Part shown: in pieces, positions 36,869 to 47,816 of the stretch
Numbering within the stretch: position 1 is the first letter of the stretch
Layout of the letters: each line of letters opens with the position of its first letter
Origin: Phycomyces blakesleeanus NRRL 1555(-)
Lineage: Eukaryota; Mucoromycota; Mucoromycetes; Mucorales; Phycomycetaceae
Assembly (NCBI RefSeq): GCF_001638985.1
Contig: NW_017265150.1
Location: 62,001 to 126,000, forward strand
DNA: 64,000 nt
Direction of reading: 5' to 3'
Program-made: the position numbers and the translations under genes
Notes under the pieces: model-generated
Told to the model about the DNA's origin: nothing
Database searches by the model: none
What the model saw: the letters and a program-made list of their open reading frames with translations, nothing else

Positions 36869-38053
36869 ATGTCCCTTAAATTATTGACGACTTCGATGCT
36901 TCTTGGACGAGTGTTGGCCGCACCTGTCAAGGGCTCCCTCTGGGCTGCTGCATTTCATTCTTCTTCCTTCCAGGCTGCTGCAGCACCTGTCTGGACTTCT
37001 GACTCTGTTCGTACTGGTGTCATTGCACGAAAGAAGGGCATGACTTCCATGTGGGATGAAGCTGGATCCCGCCTGCCTGTCACTGTTCTTCAGGTACACA
37101 CACATAAACATTCACACACAATGTGGTGACTTTACTGGCTAAGCTGACGGACTTGGCTACTGACATTCCTTGTTTTCCTGCACTTACAGCTGGAAGACGT
37201 GATTGTGACCGATATTCGCACAAAAGAAAAGCATGGATATTCAGCATTGCAGATTGGCTCGACTACAAAAAAGGAGAAGAATGTATCCAAGCCCCTCCGC
37301 GTACATTACGAAAATCTTGGTGTTGGACTGCGCGAAAAGGTTGCTGAATTCAAAGTATCAGAGGATGCTATTTTGCCTATTGGTACCGAACTCAGCGCAT
37401 CACACTTTGTTACCGGTCAATATGTCGATATCACAGCACCCTCGTACGTTTATATATATATATATATATATATATTGTCTGGCGAAAATATCCTGACGCT
37501 GGTTTATGTTTATTTTATTTTATTTTATTTAGGATCGGTAAAGGATTTGCAGGTGTTATGAAGAGATGGAACTTTGCTGGTTTGCCTGCTTCTCACGGTG
37601 TGTCACTGACTCATCGTTCTGGTGGTTCTACTGGTCAGCGCAAGGTAATGCATATATATAAATATATTCAATTGTGAGAAAGATTTTACAAAACATAATG
37701 CTGAAAATTTCCCATTGTTTAATAAATAGTGGCCTAGTAAAGTTTTCAAAGGAAAGAAGATGGCTGGTCGTCTTGGTGGCACAAGCGTCACTGTGCAAAG
37801 TCTTAAGGTTAGTTTGACTTGGAGAGAAAAGGAATGGTGGTTCAATAGGACAAATAATTGATATGTATTTATGTATGCATTTATCTAGGTATTAAAGGTG
37901 GATCCTGAGGAAAACCTTGTTTATATCAAAGGATCCGTTCCTGGATTTGATGATCAGTTTGTCAAGATCAAAGATGCTGTCAAGCTGAGAGGAGAGAAAC
38001 TCTTCCCCAAGGAATCAATGCCACCACCGTTCCCTACTGTGAATAAACAATAA
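36869..38053 (+). CDS. MRPL9: Mitochondrial large-subunit ribosomal protein uL3m
   Basis: A structural protein of the mitochondrial large ribosomal subunit. Exons 36869-37093, 37190-37443, 37533-37644, 37730-37807 and 37889-38053 join in phase to 277 residues. The first 40-odd residues are Ser/Ala/Leu-rich with scattered Arg/Lys and no acidic residue, as expected of a mitochondrial targeting peptide. The mature part follows the uL3 pattern: [53 protein letters not shown], the loop [19 protein letters not shown], and [17 protein letters not shown]. The bacterial/mitochondrial-type loop and the presequence argue against a cytosolic L3. It is transcribed away from the zinc-cluster gene. Confidence 0.95.
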
Positions 38054-38925
38054 TCTGATAGACTCATGTAAACAATAAACACTCCCGCTCCTACTACCAC
38101 TGTCATTACCATTGCCACCACCACCTACACATCCACCCATTCATACTCACTCACACAAAAGCGATGAAGAGGCTATCATATATATATTAGAGAGGATATG
38201 CTATTTCAAGAAGGACATTGTTGTTATATTCACTGGATATTAAATGGGTATCTGTATATACATTTCTGGGAATACTAGAGTACAATTGATTAATAGAGAC
38301 GTGTAAATAGCCGATATTATTTCAATGTATGTGTGGTTTTTATTCAAGAGACTGGGATTCTTTTTGGCCAGTTGCTGTATTATAATAAGTGTGTTTGGTT
38401 CAATGGCTTGGTTACAATACTATAAACTGTAGGTTAAGAATACGGTAAATAATTAAAATTAGCAAAAGAAATGGCAATTCGGTATACAAGGAATATTCAA
38501 CAATTAGCAAGATATAAATTATATTTTATCCGATAGAAAGTGTCCTCGTCTTTTAAAGTATATTAAAGTATATTATTGTTATTATTATTTAAAAATAAAA
38601 TGAAATGCTTAATCGGTGATGTAAAGAAAGAAAGAAAGAAATAAAGAAAGAAAAGGAATTAATATCTTGTGTATGTTTTATCAGCTATTTTGAGTATGTT
38701 TGTTATATTTATATATAGAAAATACAAATAAACACCGAGTTTATTTGGTTGACTATGAATCTTAAACAAACATCTCTAATGTTCAGTAAGATTACCTTGA
38801 ACAAATAATTCAAAAGGTCGATCTAGCGATGATCTTTGAGACTCTTAAACAGAAATAAAATAAAAAAATAATGTCTGCAGAGAATCAGAGACTATAGAAA
38901 TAATGACTTTTGAATTGTACTGATT

Positions 38926-38960
<35 letters not shown>

Positions 38961-39011
38961 TTATCTTTGGTGAAAGAGTGACAGAAACAAACAAAAACAA
39001 CAAGAGCAACA
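38054..39011. other. 3' flank and AT-rich intergenic DNA
   Basis: This begins with the uL3m 3' flank, including CAC/ACC-rich runs, followed by a GAAA microsatellite (38625-38650) and a GTATAT repeat (38930-38960). No gene is supported. Confidence 0.5.
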
Positions 39012-40456
39012 GTAATGATTCTTGGAAGAAATGGGCGAAATTGTGTGTTTGTATTTGGAGGGAGAAAGGAAGGAATACGATGTGTGTGTTTATGGGCTTG
39101 TGTATTTGTATGTTTGTATATTTGTGTATGGATAAGGTGAGTGGGTCGGCGACCGTTAATGAACAAGGAAGTAAAATGGGGGTTGCATAGAGGACTAAAA
39201 TGTTGATTTATTATTATTGTTATTATTATTGTTATGGTAAATGCGTGGGAATCCCATACCTTTTATATGACCGCCCTTTTTCTTTCTTTCTTTTCCTTAG
39301 GTGCATAGCAGCTAATTTTGACATTTTGGCGGATTATTCAAGGTGCATATTGGAAGCAGAGGTGCAGATTCCATTATTAGAAGCCCTACGAAAAGAAATG
39401 CCAAGAGATACGCACAGAATATATCGCCAAAAAAAATACAAGGGAAGAATTATCTTGAACAAGATTACGGCAATTGTCTCCGAGACAATTATTAGGACCA
39501 AGTTAATTTTGGCTTGGTGTGCCATTTGAACAAGGGGGAGAAGGAGAGAGGAGAGAGAGAGAGAGAGGGGGGGGGGGGGGGGGGTGATACTGTCGATCAA
39601 ATGGGTATAAAAAGGATTTTTTCCTTTATTTTATCAAGGTTGAAACGGCTGTTTTTTTTTGGAACAAATATATACCTACCTTACAAAGAAGGGGTTAAAT
39701 CCTCCTATGGACTTCTTTATGCACTCTGTAAACGAGGGGGGCATTGTAGTTTAGAGAAGATAGCCCAAAACCATAATAATAATTATATATATATGTATAT
39801 ATAGTATTGATTTTTCATTATCCTATTAAAATTGTTCATATTTTTGTGATATTTATATTTAAAGCATTGGGTTTGTTTGTTTGATACTCAAAAAGGGGTA
39901 TATTCTACATAGTTCAAGAAGCTATTTTTCAAGATTAATAAAACAAACATACAAATGTTTGAGTGTGTAAAACACTCTTGTTTTAAGAAATAGCTATATC
40001 GAGACTGGTGACATTTAGCCACTTCAACGCAATACCACAAAATTAGAAAGCGAAACATCGAGAGCTTGGTTATGTATCAAACAAAAAGAAAAAGCAAAAA
40101 GTGTCCTGATAAATCTTTATATATATATACATATATATCTTCACTCAAATGGCTGACATGAAACTAATTGAATCAAACACCCTTTAATGCGCATGCATAC
40201 ATAATTCTACCGTACCTATTTGGCACTTGGGCCTGGTTGGTGCCGTTGGTTATTAAAGACAAATATAGCGATCTCTACATTATTTATTTTCTTATATTAT
40301 ATTCTTATGAGATTCTACACAAATATATATATATATATATATGTATATGTATATGTATATGTGTATGTATGTATGTATCGTACTCTATGCTGCCTATGCA
40401 TTGGGTTTAATCTACACTACACATATGTCTTTCTTTCATTCTCCTTTTGGAGACCA
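39012..40456. repeat. Copy 1 of the second gap-flanking duplication (error-bearing)
   Basis: This is repeated at 40557-41995 beyond a 100-N gap. The two agree base for base over long parts. Downstream of the G18 run (39567-39584) this copy differs at some twenty positions, nearly all of which repeat the preceding base, so it appears to carry read-dephasing errors. A six-base difference in the TA/TG microsatellite also exists. Confidence 0.9.
39302..39529 (+). pseudogene. Coding-like fragment, weakly armadillo-like
   Basis: After a clean acceptor (CTTTTCCTTAG|G) an open stretch of about 75 codons reads CIAANFDILADYSRCILEA, then EVQIPLLEALRKEM and a basic, Ile-rich end with a stop at 39527. 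The ANxDxxADYSRxxLEA...IPLLEALR pattern recalls an armadillo repeat such as those of Rap1GDS-like proteins. I find no convincing partner exons on either side, so this may be a relic or a chance open frame. It recurs identically at 40847-41074 in the duplicate. Confidence 0.25.
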
Positions 40457-40556
40457 NNNNNNNNNNNNNNNNNNNNNNNNNNNNNNNNNNNNNNNNNNNN
40501 NNNNNNNNNNNNNNNNNNNNNNNNNNNNNNNNNNNNNNNNNNNNNNNNNNNNNNNN
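40457..40556. other. Assembly gap of exactly 100 N
   Basis: A second conventional 100-N filler. As with the first gap, both flanks hold the same sequence. Confidence 0.99.
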
Positions 40557-41995
40557 GTAATGATTCTTGGAAGAAATGGGCGAAATTGTGTGTTTGTATT
40601 TGGAGGGAGAAAGGAAGGAATACGATGTGTGTGTTTATGGGCTTGTGTATTTGTATGTTTGTATATTTGTGTATGGATAAGGTGAGTGGGTCGGCGACCG
40701 TTAATGAACAAGGAAGTAAAATGGGGGTTGCATAGAGGACTAAAATGTTGATTTATTATTATTGTTATTATTATTGTTATGGTAAATGCGTGGGAATCCC
40801 ATACCTTTTATATGACCGCCCTTTTTCTTTCTTTCTTTTCCTTAGGTGCATAGCAGCTAATTTTGACATTTTGGCGGATTATTCAAGGTGCATATTGGAA
40901 GCAGAGGTGCAGATTCCATTATTAGAAGCCCTACGAAAAGAAATGCCAAGAGATACGCACAGAATATATCGCCAAAAAAAATACAAGGGAAGAATTATCT
41001 TGAACAAGATTACGGCAATTGTCTCCGAGACAATTATTAGGACCAAGTTAATTTTGGCTTGGTGTGCCATTTGAACAAGGGGGAGAAGGAGAGAGGAGAG
41101 AGAGAGAGAGAGGGGGGGGGGGGGGGGGGTGATACTGTCGATCAAATGAGTATAAGATGTATTTATTCATTTATTTTATCAAGTTTGAAACGGCTGTATT
41201 TTTTTGGAACAAATATATACGTACATTACAAAGAAGTGTTTAAATCATCATATGTACTTCTTTATGCACTCTGTAAACGAGGGGTGCATTGTAGTTTAGA
41301 GAAGATAGCCAAAAACAATAATAATAATTATATATATATGTATATATAGTATTGATTTTTCATTATCCTATTAATATTGTTCATATTTTTGTGATATTTA
41401 TATTTAAAGCATTGGGTTTGTTTGTTTGATACTCAAAAAGGGGTATATTCTACATAGTTCAAGAAGCTATTTTTCAAGATTAATAAAACAAACATACAAA
41501 TGTTTGAGTGTGTAAAACACTCTTGTTTTAAGAAATAGCTATATCGAGACTGGTGACATTTAGCCACTTCAACGCAATACCACAAAATTAGAAAGCGAAA
41601 CATCGAGAGCTTGGTTATGTATCAAACAAAAAGAAAAAGCAAAAAGTGTCCTGATAAATCTTTATATATATATACATATATATCTTCACTCAAATGGCTG
41701 ACATGAAACTAATTGAATCAAACACCCTTTAATGCGCATGCATACATAATTCTACCGTACCTATTTGGCACTTGGGCCTGGTTGGTGCCGTTGGTTATTA
41801 AAGACAAATATAGCGATCTCTACATTATTTATTTTCTTATATTATATTCTTATGAGATTCTACACAAATATATATATATATATATATGTATATGTATATG
41901 TGTATGTATGTATGTATCGTACTCTATGCTGCCTATGCATTGGGTTTAATCTACACTACACATATGTCTTTCTTTCATTCTCCTTTTGGAGACCA
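40557..41995. repeat. Copy 2 of the second gap-flanking duplication
   Basis: The counterpart of 39012-40456 at an offset of 1545 bases, dropping to 1539 after the microsatellite. It includes the same G18 run (41112-41129). Judged from the mismatch pattern, this copy carries the more accurate sequence downstream of the G run. Confidence 0.9.
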
Positions 41996-43516
41996 TGATA
42001 ATATTTGGTCATTGTGCACACACACATACTCACACACTCACATGTGTGTATGTGTGTATGTAAAAGCAGTTCTCAAGTCCTGGGTACACTTTGGGCTATA
42101 AACTTACAATGTTCTTATTATTCAGTGAGATTTATTAAACCACAAAATATTTGACATTTAACCTTATTGCTCGAATTCCAAACGTCAATCAAAAGTATAT
42201 GTTTACTAGTCATAATCACTCTAGGCAAAAAGGTGCACAAGTGTGATGTAATGGCTTAAAATCAAATACTTTGATAAAACAAGACCTGTAAGTAAACCCA
42301 GTGTAACAAGTCAATCGTAACTGTGTGTCGCACAACATGCCATGAGATAAAAAAAAACTCATCACATTAGTCGCAGTCGTCGTAGTCATAGTAATAGTTG
42401 TAGTTTTTTTTTTTTTTTTTTCTCTTCTCTTTAACTAAGAGGTTACACCTATTATGCTGTTGCATGTAAATCAAAGCCATTCTCCCAAGCTATAGTATCC
42501 AAAACCACCTTGAAGATTGATGTACAGAGAATTGATTCCGTTACTTGAAATCAAACATTGACCTTTATTATTTAGATCAATGTTTTATTATCTTCCGCAC
42601 ACACATACACACACTCGATTGCCCTTTTGGTGCTGTTAGTAGAGAATGACGCCAGCTATACAATGGGGTAACTAAGCCTCTTAATAAAGAGTAGCTTATA
42701 TTACGCCAGATGAGTTCATACCCATATTCACGAAAGAAGTTTAATAGATTTAATTTCTTTGGTTTTTATTCATGGTTATATAAATCAATTATATCATAGA
42801 CAAATTTTGATTTTATAGGCTACAAAAGATGCTTTTTCAAAAAAATAATAATAATTTAATACTAGCCTTGTAAGCTATCAAGAATAAATAAATAAATAAA
42901 AATAAAAAGAAAGTCATAAGAGTAGAGTCTTTCTGATGTATTTGAATTCATCGGATCAAGAAGACCGAATGACAGCTTAGATTTGTACGTAAACAGAAAG
43001 CAAAAGGAAATAAGGCAAAATAAAATAAAAAAGCCTTCTTTGTGTTATCCATTTATAAATACTAGCTAAAAAGAATAAAGAAAACAATGAAGCAAATGTC
43101 TCAAAAAGGACAAATTGAAGAAACAGCCATGTATTTCCTATCTCTTACTCTCTTGCTCTCTTTCTCTCTTTATTCGGGTGTAACTTTAGTCAGTTATCTG
43201 GGGCCGACAGTTTGTTGTGAAGAAAGGAGGTTTCTGAATGATGCACAATCACTCTTTCTGGAACAAACACGAGCCGTTGAAGTCCTGACTAACCAGAGGT
43301 ATCTTGTTGCTCCAAGTCATCTCTTTGTGCCACCAGTTTTTATAAAATGCGGCGGTGAAAACCTTAAGCTCAACACTCTAAACGCTCTATGCACATTAAC
43401 ATCACCATCCTTTTTCTCTCTTTCTCTTTCTTTCCTTCTTTCCTACTTTCCCCTCCCCTCCCCTCAATTTCTTACAAAATCAGTGGCGTCCACAAAGACA
43501 CCTTCTTTTGCCTGCG
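41996..43516. other. Intergenic DNA ahead of the coiled-coil gene
   Basis: AT-rich DNA with a perfect ACAC/TGTG-rich inverted stretch near 42015-42060, a T18-20 run near 42403-42421, and a CT-rich tract near 43410-43470 directly ahead of the coiled-coil gene. An ATG-started frame at 43087-43539 overlaps the gene's start region in another frame; it lacks coding character and is treated as leader DNA. Confidence 0.5.
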
Positions 43517-46500
43517 ATGAACAGACAGAGACTGCGTAATCGCGTCACCAGCAGAGCCAACACAATGCCAATGGCGAATCCACCCATTCCAAACAGATCT
43601 GACTACGACCAACCAAACATAGAAGACTCGCTTCAGGACTGGTTGACCCGAAGCATTTCAGAATCCGCTAGTTCGCCCGTCAGTTGGTTACTCGATAACC
43701 CATGTCGTTGCTGTGGAAAATCAGACTGCGAAAGTTTGGCGACCCTGACAAAGGCAATTCGGAAGCTAGAAGTCGATACCCGCCTAGCAGCAGGTAAAGA
43801 AATAAAGAAAGAAGAAAAATAAAGAGAAAAAAAAACTTTCGATCACTTGTTGTTATCAGTACTTAAAGATATCCCACACAGAAATCGGACAAGGACTATT
43901 ACACAAACACGAAGCCTTTGTACGAGAGTCGAGTCAGACAAGTGCCCTGTTGGAACAGCAGGTAAGACAGTTGTGTCTCGGTAAGAGCGGGTGTAACCAA
44001 CAGTTTGGCCAGCTAGAAGAATCGCGCGATCAGGTTCTGTTGCTCGAAAACCAACTTGAAGAAAACGATAATATTCGCCAGGATCTTGTTGAAAAGAACA
44101 ACCGAACAACATGGGAGTGGCAAAAGACACAAAAGGTACATAAAATTATAATTAAAGAAGTCTATTTAACGTTTTACATTATCCAACGATCTGACTAAAG
44201 TGTATAATCAATTAAATTAACCAAAAAAAATCACTTCACCCCTTATTTCTCTCTATATATCTATATCTATCTTTGTGTTTGGATTTAATTAGATCATCGA
44301 GGAGACGGCAGCAGATCTTGAGACAGCTAATGCGCGGTGTCTTCAATTGACTACCGAACTCCAAAACAGAACTGTAGAGATTGAGAAGCTGAGGATATTC
44401 AAGTTTATGGTTCGACAGGCAGACGCACGAGAAGAAACGCTACGTACAAAGGTAAATGATTGTATTCCAAAACCTCAATTCATACAATAACTAAAAAAAA
44501 CAGAAATACAATATATATACATATACATATACATATACTATTGTTATTGTGATCGACACAGCTCGAAGATTCGAAGCAAGAGTTGGCCTTGGCACGAAAA
44601 AATGAGCTTTCTTTGGAATCAAAACACAAGAAACTACGGGCTAAATATGGTTGGTATCTGCCAAAGTAAAAGCGCTGCTGTAGTATATTTCTTTAACAAG
44701 TATTTCTTCTTTTTTATAGAGTCCATAAGTGGTGCCTATGAACGTTTGAAACAAGATCAGCAAGAAATGACAATGAGCCCAGAAAGAAAAGCCGACCTTG
44801 TCTGGTTGCGGGAGTCAAACGAGAAACTACGTAGAGATGTGCTCAAGGTGCGTTCAGTTTATAGGCAAAGAAGAAGAAAAAAAGGGGGGCTAACAAAAGA
44901 CCTCACTTTGTGTGCAGCTTACGTCCACATTGCTATCCCCGACCTCCGACCCCGCGAACCACAGTCATCTGGTGAACTTTATCAAGGAGTTGGCATCCGC
45001 AAACACAAAGCTTAAGGCTGATTTACTCGATTACCGAGACAACGCCGTTGAAGCAGATACTGCAAGTGAAAATGACAGTCCTGTAGAAAGTACGCCAGAG
45101 AACACACCGGAAACCACACCGGAAACCACTCCAGAAACCACTCCAGAAAACACACCAGAAATTACACCTGAGTCTACTGATGGTGTGGCAAGTCCTCTAG
45201 CAATAACTCAACTCAAGAAGGAAGACATTTCAACTTGGATGAGTACTTCTGCACCACAACACGAAGACAAGCATCTTCTAAGATCTCGGAAATTGTCCAA
45301 GATACGTGCCCGTCGCCTGACAACCACAGACGGATTAGGGAGCCCCTTGCTGGCCAAGGCTCCTTCTCCCACCTCATCAACCTCCCTTCCAACCACAACG
45401 CCTGTCATTCACCATCACTACCACTACTATATGCAGCGTAATAAAGCAATTATGCAAGCCGAAGAGGAGAAACCGATCCATCCAACAGAAACAATACCAC
45501 CAAAAGTAAGTCAATATTCAAACCAATGAATACCTTATTTTATTGTTTCGATACACGCTAACCTTTTTTTATATTATTATTATTATGATTATTACAGGTC
45601 ATCAGTCAGCCCTCACCATCGTCGTCACTCAAAACAGTTGGTAGTAAGACTTCTGAAGACAAGCCTCCTTACCACATCCTACTATCAATTGCCAGTCATG
45701 TATTTGAACGCCTGCAAGATACAGACATCCGAGCCCTCAATCGTCAGCTAAAGCGTACATTCGATATGCTTGAGCTTAGTGCAATGAGCAACACGATTAT
45801 CGAGAATGTAATGGTGGATGTTGACGGACTGAGAACCCGGTTTATCATAATCGAAGATTCAAAGGACATTGTTCTAGCCGACTTTTTCCCACTACTTAAT
45901 CTTATTCAAGAGATGCTTCGAGAAATTGGTCATTTACGGTCTACTATGAATGACCTACAAGTGGAATATGTCAAAAAAATCGAAGAGAGTGACACACGGG
46001 TCAAAGAAGAAGCTCTTCGAAAACAACAACCACCTCCACGAAAGGCATCTACAGGACCACTTGCGTGGCTGTCAAGTGTTTTCCAGAGGGCAGATGATCC
46101 AAAAGTGGTTCATCGGACTCTATCTCACGAAACCATTCGTCCTGATAGGCCTCTATCGATGACAGAAGACGACTACAAGAAGTCTACTTTCCGCACACCA
46201 GCCATTCAGACCGTTCGGCGCAAGAAGAGCGACCTTGACAGACATGGTCCGGCTTCAAGTTTCCCTCGCCCCACAACCGAGAAGCGACGAAATAATCTAC
46301 AGCCCAAGCCAATTCCTTATCCTGTCCTCAGATCCTCGAACAGCACTGGAACCTCAAAGCGAGCCAAGTCTATTGCCGCAGGAGCAAATGGAGTCGAGAG
46401 AAAGAAAAGCGCTCTTGGGCTGAATATTACAAAAGGAGATCTCAGCTCTAGTCCAGCCTCGCCAGACAAGGAAGCTGATTGGAAAGGGGCTGCATTTGGT

Positions 46501-46524
46501 ACCAGCTGGCTCGGCAACAAATAA
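43517..46524 (+). CDS. Coiled-coil protein of unknown function with a CxCCGKSDC motif
   Basis: Eight exons (43517-43793, 43882-43961, 44004-44135, 44293-44451, 44562-44649, 44720-44847, 44918-45505 and 45598-46524) join in phase to 792 residues. I do not recognise the family by name. Near the N-terminus lies SWLLDNPCRCCGKSDCESL, a dense cysteine motif that could bind metal, followed by KLEVDTRLAAEIGQGLLHKHEAF. Residues of about 100-280 are strongly heptad-like (coiled coil). Then come a Pro/Thr-rich segment with about seven TPE-type repeats (45089-45175), basic Ser-rich stretches, and a second helical block (LNRQLKRTFDMLELS...VMVDVDGLRTRF) before a basic, phosphorylatable tail. There is no signal peptide or membrane segment. 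Intron 2 is only 42 bases. The architecture suggests a cytoskeletal or polarity scaffold, which is inference. Confidence 0.82.
45089..45175 (+). repeat. TPE(N/T) repeat tract
   Basis: Tandem twelve-base units encode repeated TPEN and TPET tetrapeptides (with one TPEI), in frame inside exon 7 of the coiled-coil gene. The units are close enough in sequence to have arisen by slippage. Confidence 0.8.
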
Positions 46525-47816
46525 ACCCTTTCTATTTTATTCACAAAGATCACCTTCTACACACATACACTTTGTATTTTGGTTGTTCTTCAACCCAGTG
46601 CACATAAGTAAACAAAAAAAAAACAACAAGAACAAGAACAAGAACAAGAAACCCAAAAACCCCAAAAGATCCCCCCCATTTCCCTTTCTCTTTCCCTTTC
46701 AAAAATCAAATACTTTTCCACCCTACACTCTGTAAACCTTTCCTTACTCTACCTTATCTTACTCTACCCTTTCACGCATAACTTTATTTATTTATTTAAT
46801 GCACTGTAAATATCCTTTTTTTTGTATTTTTTTTTTGAAAAAAAAAATAGCAGCCTAAATTCTCAATGTCTATCACAAATTTATTCACAATTATTTTAAA
46901 TTTATATTTGTATATCCAACCTCTTTATATATAATATATATATATATAAATGAATAAAATTTAAATACAATCTTAAGAACAAGAACAGATAGATGTATAG
47001 GTTGTTGAATAAAAGACGGCGTACTTTTGACAATAGCTTTTATTTAAGCTGGTAGGTAATAAATGATTTCATACTTGGTTTTATATAACAGAAACATCAT
47101 GTAATTTTGCTTCAATTTATCTTATAACCCGAGACATGTACGCATAAATCACCAAGCCAATAATTATAAAACAAGCAAACAAACAAACAAAAGAGCAAGT
47201 GTTTCAATATTTAAAAACTATCATTTATGTTGTTTCAAAATAGTATCTATTAATATAAGAAGAAGAAGAAGAAAGAAAAACAATATCGTTGATAATTCAG
47301 AGTAGAAAAAGTAAGCAACAAGTATAGTAAATCAATTGATAAAATACATTTAACTCGCCATTAATTCTAATACCATAAATAAATAAACAAATAAATAAAC
47401 AAATAAATTACATCCTTTATTTTAATAAATCCAATTATTGCCCAATAAGCTCTATGACAATATCATTTACAAAGGCATCAAATTCAATCAATCGATCAAA
47501 AGATTAAAGTAAAAGCAGAACAGAAAGTTCATTCCACGCTGGTTTTGCCAGATTCCATTTTGATTTTTTTTTCTTCCTCTTCAATTGTACATTTCTTATT
47601 CTTTTCAATTCAATTCAATTCAATCACACTCATTCTATTTTTTTAACAATTCAATGAATAAATAGCAACTTTAAACTTAAGGATTGACTACGTCATGTCA
47701 AGTGACGTAAGTGTTTTGGACAATGGTGCACATAGCATGATGAGCGGCTTCCTGGCAATCCAGAGTAGTTAGGGTTGTTACTCCATCTTTTTTTCTTTTT
47801 TTTTGCTTTTCTTCCA
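46525..47816. other. Intergenic region, no gene seen
   Basis: About 1.3 kb, CT-rich and then strongly AT-rich, with an ACAAGA repeat (46624-46650), a T/A-tract motif (46817-46848), ATAAATAAAC repeats (47377-47407) and an ATTCA repeat (47608-47625). No coding stretch is supported. Confidence 0.55.

Noticed and set aside
38885..39166. Minus-strand frame with a HTHRIPSFLPPNTNTQ-type sequence, and its copy beyond the gap
   Set aside because: It is made by CATACA/GTATAT-type microsatellites and has no coding signature.
43087..43539. ATG-started 150-codon frame ahead of the coiled-coil gene, with a hydrophobic segment near its N-terminus
   Set aside because: Most of it comes from CT-rich repeats, it overlaps the real start in another frame, and no splice site joins it in phase to the downstream exons.
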